The notes under the pieces: model-generated
Database searches by the model: none
The model's input: the letters and a program-made list of their open reading frames with translations, nothing else
Told to the model about the DNA's origin: nothing
Assembly (NCBI RefSeq): GCF_013343235.1
Contig: NZ_CP040094.1
Coordinates: forward strand, 4,526,501-4,590,500
From: Nostoc sp. TCL240-02
GTDB taxonomy: Bacteria; Cyanobacteriota; Cyanobacteriia; Cyanobacteriales; Nostocaceae
Direction: 5' to 3'
DNA: 64,000 nucleotides
Program-made: the position numbers and the translations under genes
In this document: positions 35,547-45,157 of the stretch, one piece after another
How positions within the stretch are numbered: the stretch's first letter is position 1
Layout of the letters: each line of letters starts with the position of its first letter

Positions 35547-36065
35547 ATGCAAAAGTTGAAAATTTTACCCTCAATAATAACTGCACTAACGGCACTGACA
35601 TTAACTAGTTGCAGTACTACTACTGCTGAACAGTATGAAGCTACAGCACTCAACAGTTACACCTGGCAAGTAAAGTATGCGAATAACCTAACAAGTCAAC
35701 CACAGCCACGTATTGAAATCTTTGCGAATACTTCAGTGTTGAATCGGAATGGATTGAAACCGGCAGGAGCAGTTATTGGCCCCGATGACAGAGGGTTATG
35801 GTGGCCTACTTTACCACCGCGACCAAGTGTTGATGAAGTTGAACAACGCAAAAGACCTCAAGAAGAGGCAGGCAAACCTGAATTGGTGAAAGATGTTCAG
35901 TACAAACTGATCTACGGAGTGGGTAATTTACAAAAGACACTACCTACTAATTATGATGTTTATCGGCAAGTAGTAAAAGCTTACCCCCAAAGAACTCCTT
36001 TGCAATTGACTTTGGGCGTGAATGATAATTCAGTCGAGAAAGCTGAACCTCTAAGCAAGTACTGA
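35547..36065 (+). CDS. Lipoprotein of unknown function
   Basis: From the ATG at 35547 (a longer frame opens at 35517), MQKLKILPSIITALTALTLTSC is a lipoprotein signal with lipobox LTSC. The mature part is Pro-rich (DDRGLWWPTLPPRPSVDEV) and unknown. It lies alone before the ParM region. Confidence 0.55.
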   Translation: MQKLKILPSIITALTALTLTSCSTTTAEQYEATALNSYTWQVKYANNLTSQPQPRIEIFANTSVLNRNGLKPAGAVIGPDDRGLWWPTLPPRPSVDEVEQRKRPQEEAGKPELVKDVQYKLIYGVGNLQKTLPTNYDVYRQVVKAYPQRTPLQLTLGVNDNSVEKAEPLSKY

Positions 36066-36210
36066 CCCTGAGTTACGTATTCAGCAATAACTTAGAGATC
36101 AAGACTGAATTGCTTTTCAACAAAAGAGTAACAGTAAAGTATAAATCAAAGAGTCAACAATGATCTAATTTAATTTCTGCTACGTTGATAAAAAAGATTT
36201 CAAACATTCC

Positions 36211-36356
36211 TGTTGGGGGCTATATGGGGGCTATATATACCCCAACATTATCTCAGGGCTTTGGAGACATTTTGACCCCTATATAGGGTGTATATAGGTG
36301 CTAAGTGGGGTATATTTGGCTGTCTGACATTTTGTACCCCACTTAGCCCCCAAGGG
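36211..36356. repeat. Repeat cluster upstream of parM, candidate parC or origin
   Basis: TGTTGGGG/CCCCAACA (36211-36218, 36240-36247) encloses two GGGGGCTATAT units. CCCTATATAGGG and GTATATAGG follow. A 13-bp perfect inverted repeat GCTAAGTGGGGTA / TACCCCACTTAGC lies at 36300-36312 and 36335-36347. GACATTTTG(T)ACCCC is a direct repeat. The location before parM fits a ParR-bound centromere. Confidence 0.55.
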
Positions 36357-36630
36357 GTTATGATAAACTCTTGAGTCTGGAGAAAAAACGCAGAGGAGCA
36401 GGGGAGCAGGGGAGCAAGAGAAAATTTTTGCATTAACAATTATTAGTTATCGGTGTAAGAAAAACTAATTATTCTGCTGAAGATCAGAGTTCTCCATTTT
36501 GAACAGTAAATAGTAAACACTAAGAACTGTTTTAATTCTCTCCTCCGCTCCCCTGCTCTCCTACTCTCTTTCTCCCATACTCTTGCAGATCACTTGAACA
36601 GATAACTTTCACAAATCAAAGCGTATTACC

Positions 36631-37599
36631 TTGGAGCCTATGTCAAATATTCACACCTTGCAAAAAATTTTTCCGGCGGGTTTCGATAACGGTTACGGAA
36701 GCCTAAAACTTTTAGTCGAAGGGTTTGAAGTCATCCGTGTGCCGAGCTATATTTCAACAGCCGAGATGGAAGATGTGCCCGGACGGGTAGTTTTTAACGG
36801 TAGTGCTTACACAGTCGGAGAATCAGCTTACCGGACAGGAAATTATTTTGACCGCAACACAGACAATAATGAAAATAAAGTCAATAATGCGTTGTTGACT
36901 TTATTGGGTACATTGGCACATCTACCACACCGTAAGGCTTGGCATTTAAAATTGGTCGTCAGCTTACATGATGTCGGTCTGGCTAACGAATTGCAAAAAG
37001 TACTCAATGGAGAATATCAGCCAATACTTGCTGGCAAGCAATCAGAAGTAAAAGTAGAAGTGCTGAAAGTGGTACTAGAGGGTATGGGTGCATTATTTGG
37101 GCATCAACTACCAAAAAAACTAACCATTTTAGACTTTGGCAATGGTACAACCCTATATTCTCGTTACAACCGGGGTCAACGAGAAGTTCATACTGCCTAC
37201 CCCATAGGTGTAGAAGTTCTCATCGATGATATTTCCCAGAAGATGAAACATTTAAATGGCGGAAAAATTGGCGATGCTTCCAAGATTCGATTTTGTCTGG
37301 AAATGGGGCATACCCGATACAGCCGTGACATCGATATCAAAGACATATACAGTGCGTGTTTGAAAGACTGGTATGAAAAATACTTGAAGAAAGTGGTGAA
37401 TTTGACGCTTGATGCCAAGCACCAGGGGGATGAAATCTGGGCGATTGGTGGAGGCTGCCTGTTACCAGGATTTAAGAAGCTTTTAGAGAAAAATGGGTTT
37501 AAAATCCTGGACAATCCAGTAGAAGCCAATGTCTTTGGGCTTTTAGAGATAGCAAAGACCATCAGTAGCAAGAATTCAACTACTACATCTCTTAAGTGA
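36631..37599 (+). CDS. parM: ParM/StbA-like actin-family plasmid segregation ATPase
   Basis: A 322-residue actin-fold protein: FPAGFDNGYGSLKLLV (phosphate-1 loop), LTILDFGNGTTLYSRY (phosphate-2) and EIWAIGGGCLLPGFKK (adenosine-binding loop). It should polymerise with ATP and push plasmid copies apart. The true start may be the second Met (MSNIHTLQ). It is followed after 10 bp by a small acidic protein that is the likely adaptor. Confidence 0.85.
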   Translation: MEPMSNIHTLQKIFPAGFDNGYGSLKLLVEGFEVIRVPSYISTAEMEDVPGRVVFNGSAYTVGESAYRTGNYFDRNTDNNENKVNNALLTLLGTLAHLPHRKAWHLKLVVSLHDVGLANELQKVLNGEYQPILAGKQSEVKVEVLKVVLEGMGALFGHQLPKKLTILDFGNGTTLYSRYNRGQREVHTAYPIGVEVLIDDISQKMKHLNGGKIGDASKIRFCLEMGHTRYSRDIDIKDIYSACLKDWYEKYLKKVVNLTLDAKHQGDEIWAIGGGCLLPGFKKLLEKNGFKILDNPVEANVFGLLEIAKTISSKNSTTTSLK

Positions 37600-37609
37600 A
37601 GTTATAACA

Positions 37610-37900
37610 ATGGCAGATAAACTTGACTTAGCACCGGAAAAAGTTCGCCTCAAAGATAATTACCGAGAGCGCATATTTGCAGAATCACAAAAACTAGATA
37701 AAAGTTATCTGGACACGCTTTACTTTATAGTTGATTGCTATTTTGTTTTCATTAAGGCTGGATTACCTGCACAACTTTTAGCTTCTCCACCGATTAATAC
37801 TGAGTTGAACAAACTACCCTCAAGGTCTTCAACTCTATTTGTAGAGGAAGAAGAAGAGGATTCTGATGGTGAAACATTCAGCCTTGATTTTGATTTGTAA
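37610..37900 (+). CDS. ParR-like adaptor candidate
   Basis: A 96-residue protein encoded 10 bp after parM. It has a short helical N-terminal part (EKVRLKDNYRERIFAESQKLDKSY) and a strongly acidic C-terminus (EEEEEDSDGE). The position and size fit a ParR adaptor, though no RHH is obvious. The assignment rests on context. Confidence 0.5.
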   Translation: MADKLDLAPEKVRLKDNYRERIFAESQKLDKSYLDTLYFIVDCYFVFIKAGLPAQLLASPPINTELNKLPSRSSTLFVEEEEEDSDGETFSLDFDL

Positions 37901-38468
37901 CTATCAAAAGAAGTTTTTATCTGGGTATTCTCTTAATACTTTCTTTAGATTCCCACACCCCTCTTCAATAATTCTCGTTTTGTGCATTTTTAACTCGGAA
38001 TCGGTTTTGGGGTAAAGGTTACTGGGTTTGGGTTAAAGGTTTTTTCTTTCCCTTTTCCCCAAAACCCGAGAAGTATTGCACCCATCTTTAGTCTGGGTAA
38101 ATCCAAATTTACACTGAGAATAGCAGTCAGTAAAGCAATCAGGGCGTATGTGCAGAGTTTGAAGTACATCGATGCAAGGGGTGACAATCGTTGCTTAAAG
38201 CAATCCACGCCTTTACCATTGACTCAACAAAAGTACTACACTACGTGTTAATTTTGTAATTGCAGTAGTGGAAAAAAACTTGCTGTGATTGGGATATTTT
38301 TTCATTCATGTAACAAAGCCGCATCTGATACTGTAGTCTGTCTTTAAAAGTAGAGCAATCAATGTAGACGAAACCTTACCCTGCTTAAAGGCGTAAGCGC
38401 AACCCACCGCAGGAATGGCTTGACTTTGAAATAACAGCAACCGCAAGGAATAAAATTGGACAAGTGAG
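37901..38468. other. Intergenic region after parMR with G-rich repeats
   Basis: GGTTTTGGGGTAAAGG and GGGTTTGGGTTAAAGG stand in tandem (38000-38040). CCCCAAAACCCG follows at 38057-38068 and can pair back. A repeat-family copy lies at 38385-38410. There is no convincing gene. Confidence 0.45.
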
Positions 38469-39773
38469 ATGGCACCAGATGAAACGCTCAAGCGAAAGGT
38501 ATTAAACAAGGTAACTCGGCGGCTGATTCCCTTGTTATTTGTGCTTTATATCATTGCTTATTTGGATCGGGTTAATGTCGGTTTTGCCGCCTTGCAAATG
38601 AATCACGATTTGGGCTTTAGTTCCACAATCTATGGTTTCGGCTCAGGGATTTTCTTCCTGGGCTACTTTTTGTTTGAAATTCCTAGCAACCTTATCCTAG
38701 AAAGAATTGGTGCTAGGGTTTGGATTGCCCGGATTGTCATAACTTGGGGCGTAATTGCCGCAAGTATGATGTTTGTTAAAAGCCCTTTGAGCTTTTACTT
38801 ATTACGTTTTTTATTAGGAATTGCCGAAGCTGGCTTTTTTCCTGGGATTATTCTTTACCTCACTTATTGGTTCCCAACAATTCAACGCGCTAAAACCGTA
38901 GCGTTATTTATGACAGCAACTGCCATCGCTGGGGTTGTGGGAGCGCCCCTTTCTGGTCTGCTGCTGACTCTACATGGATTTATGGGATTAGCCGGTTGGC
39001 AGTGGTTATTTTTAGTAGAGGGTTTACCCGCCATCTTTATGGGTTTTGTGGTGCTGAGTTATCTCTGCGAACGTCCAGAGCAAGCTCAATGGTTGGAAGT
39101 AGAAGAGCGTTTATGGCTCCAGGAGAGATTACGGCTAGAAAACGAACACAAAACTTGGCACAAGAGTTACACTTTACTCCAATCTCTTGTCAATCCTAAA
39201 GTTTGGTTACTGAGCCTGATTTATTTCACACTAGTAATTGGTCTTTATGGTATTAGTTTTTGGCTGCCACAAATTATTAAAGGTTTTTCTGGATTAAGTG
39301 ACCTATGGGTGGCATTTCTTTCAGTTATTCCGTATCTTGTAGGTGCGATTGGAATGGTTTTTGTTGGTAGCCACTCAGACCAGACTGGAGAACGCCGCGC
39401 TCATGTGGCTATCCCAGCTTTTATTGGCGCATTTGGTCTAGTTTTGAGTGCTTACTTTCATGAGCCTGTGACTGCGCTAGCGTCCCTTTCGTTGGCAGCA
39501 CTGGGAATTTGGGGAGCTTTAGGACCATTTTGGGCTTTACCCACTGCTTTTTTAAGTGGTACTGCTGCTGCTGGCTCCTTAGCATTAATTAACTCTGTAG
39601 GCAATTTAGGAGGATTTGTTGCTCCCTACGTTATCGGCTTAATTAAAGATGCCACTAATAGTTTTACCGGAGGGCTGCTTTTAATGGCGGCAGCACTGTT
39701 AGTTGGTGGAATTCTCGCTCTGATAGTGCGTCATGACTCTTCTCTAGAAAGACTCGATACTATCTCTACATGA
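38469..39773 (+). CDS. MFS transporter, anion:cation symporter type
   Basis: A 434-residue protein with 12 predicted membrane helices. AYLDRVNVGFAALQMNHDLG and LLGIAEAGFFPGIILYLTYWFP are signatures of the ACS family (phthalate, tartrate, galactonate/hexuronate permeases). It probably takes up an organic acid with H+. The GTGAG before the ATG is a weak Shine-Dalgarno. There are no pathway neighbours. Confidence 0.85.
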   Translation: MAPDETLKRKVLNKVTRRLIPLLFVLYIIAYLDRVNVGFAALQMNHDLGFSSTIYGFGSGIFFLGYFLFEIPSNLILERIGARVWIARIVITWGVIAASMMFVKSPLSFYLLRFLLGIAEAGFFPGIILYLTYWFPTIQRAKTVALFMTATAIAGVVGAPLSGLLLTLHGFMGLAGWQWLFLVEGLPAIFMGFVVLSYLCERPEQAQWLEVEERLWLQERLRLENEHKTWHKSYTLLQSLVNPKVWLLSLIYFTLVIGLYGISFWLPQIIKGFSGLSDLWVAFLSVIPYLVGAIGMVFVGSHSDQTGERRAHVAIPAFIGAFGLVLSAYFHEPVTALASLSLAALGIWGALGPFWALPTAFLSGTAAAGSLALINSVGNLGGFVAPYVIGLIKDATNSFTGGLLLMAAALLVGGILALIVRHDSSLERLDTIST

Positions 39774-40326
39774 TTTCGACGAAGCTAAAAAGCTACCGCA
39801 GGTAAAGCAGGCAAATCTTTAGGATTAATATCCAAAGAAGGTTTCTTCTCTTGGTAGGTGTAAGCGACCAGCCCAGCTAAAAGGTTAACTATAAAGTTAA
39901 GTACACTCCAATGCCTTGAATCAACAACAAGGATAAATTGCTAATGGCACTAAGAATATGTGTTTAAATCAAGAAATATCATAATTTAATTGCCCTTTTG
40001 TCAACCAGTTAAAATACTCAAAATAGTCTTATTGGAAATGATAATAGTGCGGAAGTGAGGAGATGAAAAGGGGTAAAATCTTGGTTTTAGTATAGAAGAT
40101 TTTAATTACTCCAACATCATTTTTGGGTAAAGTGCGTAAATAAACAAGGCATTTTCTGCAATATTTATTTACAACCTGTCCCAATTTGCAGGCATCCCGG
40201 TAGCCACCCAATAATAAAAAATGTTTCTTACTTCTGACAAACTAAGCAGAATATGTCCTCTGCTAGATTTGAAGTAACTACTTAATCAATAAAATGAACT
40301 ATATATGTGAACAAAATAAGTCATAA
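39774..40326. other. Intergenic region
   Basis: AT-rich with no repeat or gene I can support. Small open frames here look like chance. Confidence 0.4.
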
Positions 40327-40762
40327 ATGAAAGTTAGCATTCAAAATACAGTAGAAATTCTAGAGCAAGTTCACCAATTAGAGTCCACACCAGGTCTGAA
40401 AAATGAAGCCTGTCGCTCCAAATTTTTAATTCATCCTTACTTCACGTCAAAAGTTTTTTTGTTTTTGCATGGTTTTACAGCAGGACCCTACCAGTTTGAG
40501 CCGCTTGGTCAAGCCTTCTTTAACAAGGGACATAACGTTCTAATTCCTTTACAGCCCGGTCATGGACGCTCAGGAAACTGGAGTCGTAAAAATCCCCCAC
40601 CACTCCCAACAGATATTCAGATATATCAACAATTTCTTCTCAAATGGTTGCAGATTGCAAAAACACTAGGTCAACAAGTTGTAATTGGTGGATTGTCAAC
40701 AGGTGGAACTTTAGCTGCTTGGTTAGCTTTAGAGCATCCCCAGGAGATTGACAGCACTTTAT

Positions 40763-42221
40763 CCCTCTTCTGTCACTCTCCGAGATAAGCAAGTAGTAAA
40801 TAAGTGAAATCATCCAGAAGCAAAAAAGGGTTTAAATTGGTTCATGGCACAAATTAAATGATTAAATCCTAGCAATAAATGAGAATTTGGAAAAATATCT
40901 AACCAGGGATAAATCAGCCAAAATAGTAAAAGAGGTTGGACAATTAAACGAAGATTATTAAGAGTATTCTTCCATCCAGAATTATGATTCCATTGTTGAT
41001 GATGAGAAAAATCTACACAATTAACATAACTAGTACCTATCACCTCAGTTTCAATTTGAAGAGATTGATTTAAGGCTAAAAAGGCTGGGGAATTTAGACT
41101 AATCATTGTGTAAACACAAAAAATAATTTCCCACCATCTCTCTATATGTTGAAAATTTGTCAAGCGATAATCTGTCCAGCCGAGTTCCTGTTTACATTGT
41201 CGAAACCCATATTCTACCCAGGTTCTTAATCCATATAAATCGCCTAAAGTTTTTTTGAGATTTCCTTGAAGATTCGTCATGACAAATGAAGTGGAATTAT
41301 CCGGCATTGTTTCTGGATCAGTAGTTATTTCCCAGTAAGTTATGGCTCTTTTTTACCATAAATTATTTCTCGGATATATCTGATTTCGGATTTTTTATTA
41401 CTAAATGTTCTCTCAAATTTGCACCACTTGTTGAGCTCTAACGCTCTGATTAGCTGGTAGCCAGACTCCGTGATTACTTCTAATTGCTACAACATAAGCT
41501 AATTCATATTCATTGAGCTTTTTGATGAATTTGCTACTTTCACCATATAAACTATCGGCTAATACTAATTCAATATTAAACCCCTCATTTATTAATTCTG
41601 TAATAATTTCTGACGCTAACTCTATTTTGGTTTTATATTTATCTCCTGATTTGAGCGTCCCTTTCGGTTTAAATACTTTGAAACTTAATGGAAATGTTAC
41701 ATTTTCATAAACTCCATAAGCATTGACTGATACTATTCCATTATCTATTTTTCCTACACTCCCTAGATATTGTCTTGCAACATAATCTGTCTTTTTACCT
41801 TTTTTCCTATCTCCAGTTTCATCTATTACTACGGTTATCGCCTGACTATTTAATGCTTTCTTTAATTTATCTAATCTTCGGCTCTTTAATTTATTTGCTG
41901 ACCAATCTGAATAGGCTATGAAATGATGTAATGACTGTGCCGAGTTTATACTTACTACTTTGGCTATTTCTGGTAATGATTTTCTTTTTATTGGTGCAAT
42001 TATCCCTAAATGTAAATATTTGAAGCATTCATAATTTCTTACTTCTTTGAACAGGTCTTTATACTCTGCACAATATTCATCTATGATCGCAACTGTTGGC
42101 TGGGCATCTCTTGCCAAATGTTTTAGGATTTGTAATTCTACATCCATTGCCCTGCTTACCTGAAGAGAGTTTTTTCTTTTAATCCTTTTATTCAGAATAC
42201 TCGGAAAGTGACAGAAGAGGG
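40763..42221 (-). mobile_element. IS701-family insertion sequence
   Basis: 1459 bp. Terminal inverted repeats are CCCTCTTCTGTCACTCTCCG (left) and CCCTCTTCTGTCACTTTCCG (right, reversed). TTAT is duplicated at 40759-40762 and 42222-42225, which matches the TTAN target of IS701 elements. The transposase is frameshifted. Confidence 0.9.
40810..42147 (-). pseudogene. IS701 transposase, frameshifted
   Basis: The frame 42147-41413 has the DDE motif ITVVIDETGDRKKGKKTDYV and LVLADSLYG. It runs out of frame near 41425-41440 (RAQQVVQI instead of the expected KWCKFERTFSN). It shifts again at an A-run near 41340 and resumes in 41307-40810 with WVEYGFRQCKQELGWTDYR. Two shifts make it non-autonomous. Confidence 0.85.
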
Positions 42222-42799
42222 TTATTATTCACCCCTTATTTAGCTAGCCGTTACTCACTATTAGATCAACTTATCAAAATCCTACCAATTTACTTTGAAT
42301 GGTTTAACAAAGACGCATCTGGCAATTTTGGTTATAAAGGTTTTTGTCTCAAGGCATTACGGATATTTCTTCAGTTGGCAGGGGAAGTTTCAGAAAAGGC
42401 TCAAGGCTGTGTTTCCGCTCCTATTTTAATGGTCTGTAGTGAAGCAGATCGCGCTGTTAATCTTTCCAAACAACAAGATTTTTTCCGAAAGGTGGTTAAA
42501 CAGCAACCGAAATCCTGGTATTACTGTTTCGATGATTCGCTTCACATTGAACACCGAATGATGACAAAATTGGAAGACAATGATTATGAGGAGCTGGTAA
42601 TTACTCTTGCGAAAGCATTTGTTGAGAGTGATTTGATTTGGGTAGAGTTTGAGCAAATAGCAAAGCAGATAACCCAGGGACAAACCTATGACCAAATCAT
42701 ACTCAAACTCAATTTTGATGGACAAGTTTCTCAACAGCTAGCTGCAATGATGACTCAAGCTTTTGGCTGTGAGCATCTCACCTGCATCGATCCAGATTC

Positions 42800-43207
42800 C
42801 TAAACCCACGGTCTTCCTTGAAATGCCCAATTTGGCAGCAATTGAACGTACTCTGTAAAGCCATCGCCCTTTCTTACTTCCTTGCGCTTAATGCCTGCTG
42901 ACTTAATTAGCATCACAATATTTTGGGGTAATGGGTCTATGACAGCATCAGTCGGCAGTGATTGGATAAAAGCTGTTACCTCTTCCTGGGTTTTGTATTT
43001 CCCCTCACTCCAAGCATCAGCAATTTGTTTCGCTACCCGGTCAGCATCATCTCGATTGGTATGGGCGGTAATACATTGAATATCATTACCTGTAAATGAT
43101 ATCCATGTCTGCCAAAGTCCCGTAACTGGATGTTGAACAATCCCTGTGGTCAGTTCATTGTCCTCAAGTACTGATTTTTTCTTTGGGCCACCGAATCCTT
43201 TAAACAT
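42800..43207 (-). CDS. Hypothetical protein
   Basis: A 135-residue soluble protein (VQHPVTGLWQTWISFTGNDIQC; TEYVQLLPNWAFQGRPWV). It looks like a conserved cyanobacterial protein of unknown role. Its stop overlaps the end of the convergent split hydrolase by 4 bp. Confidence 0.55.
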   Translation of the reverse strand: MFKGFGGPKKKSVLEDNELTTGIVQHPVTGLWQTWISFTGNDIQCITAHTNRDDADRVAKQIADAWSEGKYKTQEEVTAFIQSLPTDAVIDPLPQNIVMLIKSAGIKRKEVRKGDGFTEYVQLLPNWAFQGRPWV

Positions 43208-43389
43208 GGCAATATTCAGTAAACGCTATCTTTTCAGAATGCCCAAAATAAATGCAGCGATCGCGCCGCGCTTTTTTTACATCTGCAATTCAACACTCAC
43301 GTTCCCTCTAACGTTGCCTCACGCTGCCTTGAGAACAACGAACGCTAAAACTTTGCAGTGATTGGATTGCTAGTGGCAAAGCAATTCAT

Positions 43390-43665
43390 CTATGGCGCTA
43401 CTTTTTCTTTAAACTGCTTTCCAGCAGAAAATGCAGGTACTTTGGTCGCTGGGATAGTCATTGGCTCATTGGTTTTGGGATTACGCCCTTCACGTTCTGA
43501 GCGTTCGCGTCGCTCGAATGATCCAAACCCTACCAGCGTTATCTTCTCTCCATTCGCTACAGCTTCAATAACTACTGACAAAAAAGCACTAATGACTTCA
43601 TCAGCTTGCTTTTTTGTGATGTTGGTCTTTGCTGCTACAGCATCCACTAATTCACCCTTGTTCAT
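43390..43665 (-). CDS. hup: HU family DNA-binding protein
   Basis: A 91-residue protein with the complete HU sequence: MNKGELVDAVAAKTNITKKQADEV, GEKITLVGFGSFERRERSER and the arm NPKTNEPMTIPATKVPAFSAGK. It bends and compacts DNA as a dimer. It is a plasmid-encoded HU paralogue and may serve plasmid replication or transposition complexes. Confidence 0.97.
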   Translation of the reverse strand: MNKGELVDAVAAKTNITKKQADEVISAFLSVVIEAVANGEKITLVGFGSFERRERSEREGRNPKTNEPMTIPATKVPAFSAGKQFKEKVAP

Positions 43666-43845
43666 AAATTACCCTGAAGTATTGCAAATAAACGAAATCT
43701 AGCATTACTAGCTATTATTAGCAAATGGGGGGCTGTTTTAAGAAATACAGGGCTACTAACAGCAATTCGTCATAAACGGGGGGGCGTAGCGAATATAGCA
43801 TTGCCACATAACGTTTGCGCCAATTTTTCGTCAAAGGTCAGTTTT

Positions 43846-44359
43846 ATGTTTGAACAACAATCTGAAAATTTACAGCTTCATGTTAAGCAGTTAGCAAGCG
43901 TTGCACAACAAAAATCAGAGCCATCAGCGTGGTTTGAAGTTTTGTATGCCAAAGCTCAAGGTGATACAGCAAAAATTCCTTGGGCCAAGTTAGCTCCTCA
44001 CCCTTATCTGCAAGATTGGCTGGCGAATCATCAACCGTTCGCTTCACAGCAAAAGGCGCTAGTTATTGGTTGTGGTTTGGGAGATGATGCTGAAGCTTTA
44101 GCTTTCTCTAGGATTTGAGGTAACTGCCTTTGATATTTCACCGACAGCGATCGCTTGGTGTCAAGAGCGATTTCCCAATTCAACTGTCAACTACGTAGTT
44201 GCAGATTTGTTCGCAGTTCCGGCACAACAATGGCATCTTGGGTTTGACTTTGTGTTCGAATGCCGTAACATTCAAGCGTTACCGTTAAATGTGCGTTATG
44301 GGCATCACCGTGCCAAAACGGGAAAATTGTACGCTAAAGCTAAAAGCCTTCCTCCATAA
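43846..44359 (+). pseudogene. SAM-dependent methyltransferase, frameshifted and truncated
   Basis: The first part (43846-44118) has ALVIGCGLGDDAEALA, the SAM-binding glycine loop. The frame breaks at about 44107 and continues in the +1 frame with GFEVTAFDISPTAIAWCQERFP and VFECRNIQALPLNVR. It is then replaced by unrelated sequence. It is a decayed class I methyltransferase. Confidence 0.75.
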
Positions 44360-44469
44360 GCATCTTAGCCACCCATTTTTCAATAACACCCGTAAGTGAG
44401 ATTGAGCTTCCTATAGGTGTAACTTGGCGTAAATACAGCGAAGACACTGTTGGCGAATTCCCCAAACAG

Positions 44470-45030
44470 CTAAACTGAACCGATTAGTTCAGAAATAAAC
44501 CGATTAAGAGCTTTCTGAGCAGTTTTATACCCAGGTGCTTGCTTACCCAACTTCAGTTCAGACAAAATACAGTCACGTAAAATTTCTAAAGATGCAACAG
44601 ACAATCCAGTTTCCTGGTTGGTGATGGGCTGCGGAGCGTTTTTTGCGATTGCGCTCCGCGCAGTGCCAAAGGCGATCGCGGTATCAGATGTTTGATGAAA
44701 CTCGCTTTGCCGTGTAATACGCGGTTGAAGTTCGTTTTCTGGTCGAATGGGAGTGAAAACTTCTGAGTTTTTCCGTGTAATACTTGGTTGAGGTTCCAAT
44801 TCTGTCGATGTTAATAATTGAATAATCCCTTGTTTTTGCCGTGTATTACATGGAGAAGACTCCTGTTGAATTATTTCCTCCAAATAATCAGCTCTGGTTA
44901 ATCCCAAACATTCAGAAACAATACCTAACCTCTTCCAAGTATCATCTGTTAGTCGCAAAGAACGTACTTCACGATAGTCATCATTTTTGAGTGTAAACTT
45001 ACCTTGAATATCCCTTTTGACCTTTTTCAT
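44470..45030 (-). CDS. Plasmid DNA-binding-type protein embedded in a palindromic-box array
   Basis: From the ATG at 45030 (a TTG precedes it), about 186 residues. The N-terminal region (REVRSLRLTDDTWKRLGIVSECLGLTRADYLEEII) has the shape of a ribbon-helix-helix domain. The middle has repeats of the type ITRKNSEV/ITRQSEF/NTRQKQG, encoded by three CCGTGTAATACACGG-like boxes. The C-terminal helical domain is unknown. Three more boxes lie in the promoter region. Autoregulation or a partition/replication role is inferred. Confidence 0.55.
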   Translation of the reverse strand: MKKVKRDIQGKFTLKNDDYREVRSLRLTDDTWKRLGIVSECLGLTRADYLEEIIQQESSPCNTRQKQGIIQLLTSTELEPQPSITRKNSEVFTPIRPENELQPRITRQSEFHQTSDTAIAFGTARSAIAKNAPQPITNQETGLSVASLEILRDCILSELKLGKQAPGYKTAQKALNRFISELIGSV

Positions 45031-45136
45031 CAAACTTACCCATGTATTACACGGAAAGTCTACAAACTTTTACCACCCAAATCAACCGTGTATTACACCG
45101 ACGAGGTGTGTGAAGATTTTTCCATGTAATACACGG
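44709..45136. repeat. Six 15-bp palindromic boxes
   Basis: The consensus CCGTGTAATACACGG (or reverse) is at 44710-44724, 44773-44787, 44839-44853, 45040-45054, 45086-45100 and 45122-45136. Three are inside the 44470-45030 gene at about 63-66 bp spacing and three are just upstream of its start. This could be an operator, iteron or centromere array. Confidence 0.75.
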
Positions 45137-45157
45137 GATATATAGTTTGATTTTTAA

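Larger units (their letters stand above)
40327..42803 (+). pseudogene. Alpha/beta hydrolase gene split by an IS701-family element
   Basis: The first part (40327-40762) has FLFLHGFTAGPYQFEPLG and the nucleophile elbow GGLSTGGT. The second part (42226-42803) has the Asp (SEADRAVN) and His (DSLHIEHR) regions. Removing 40763-42221 plus one TTAT duplicate restores a continuous frame. It was a lysophospholipase/esterase-like enzyme and is now disrupted. Confidence 0.88.

Noticed and set aside
37990..38208. 72-codon minus-strand frame after the parMR genes
   Set aside because: Its end translates the G-rich repeats and no family is recognised; a chance frame is more likely.
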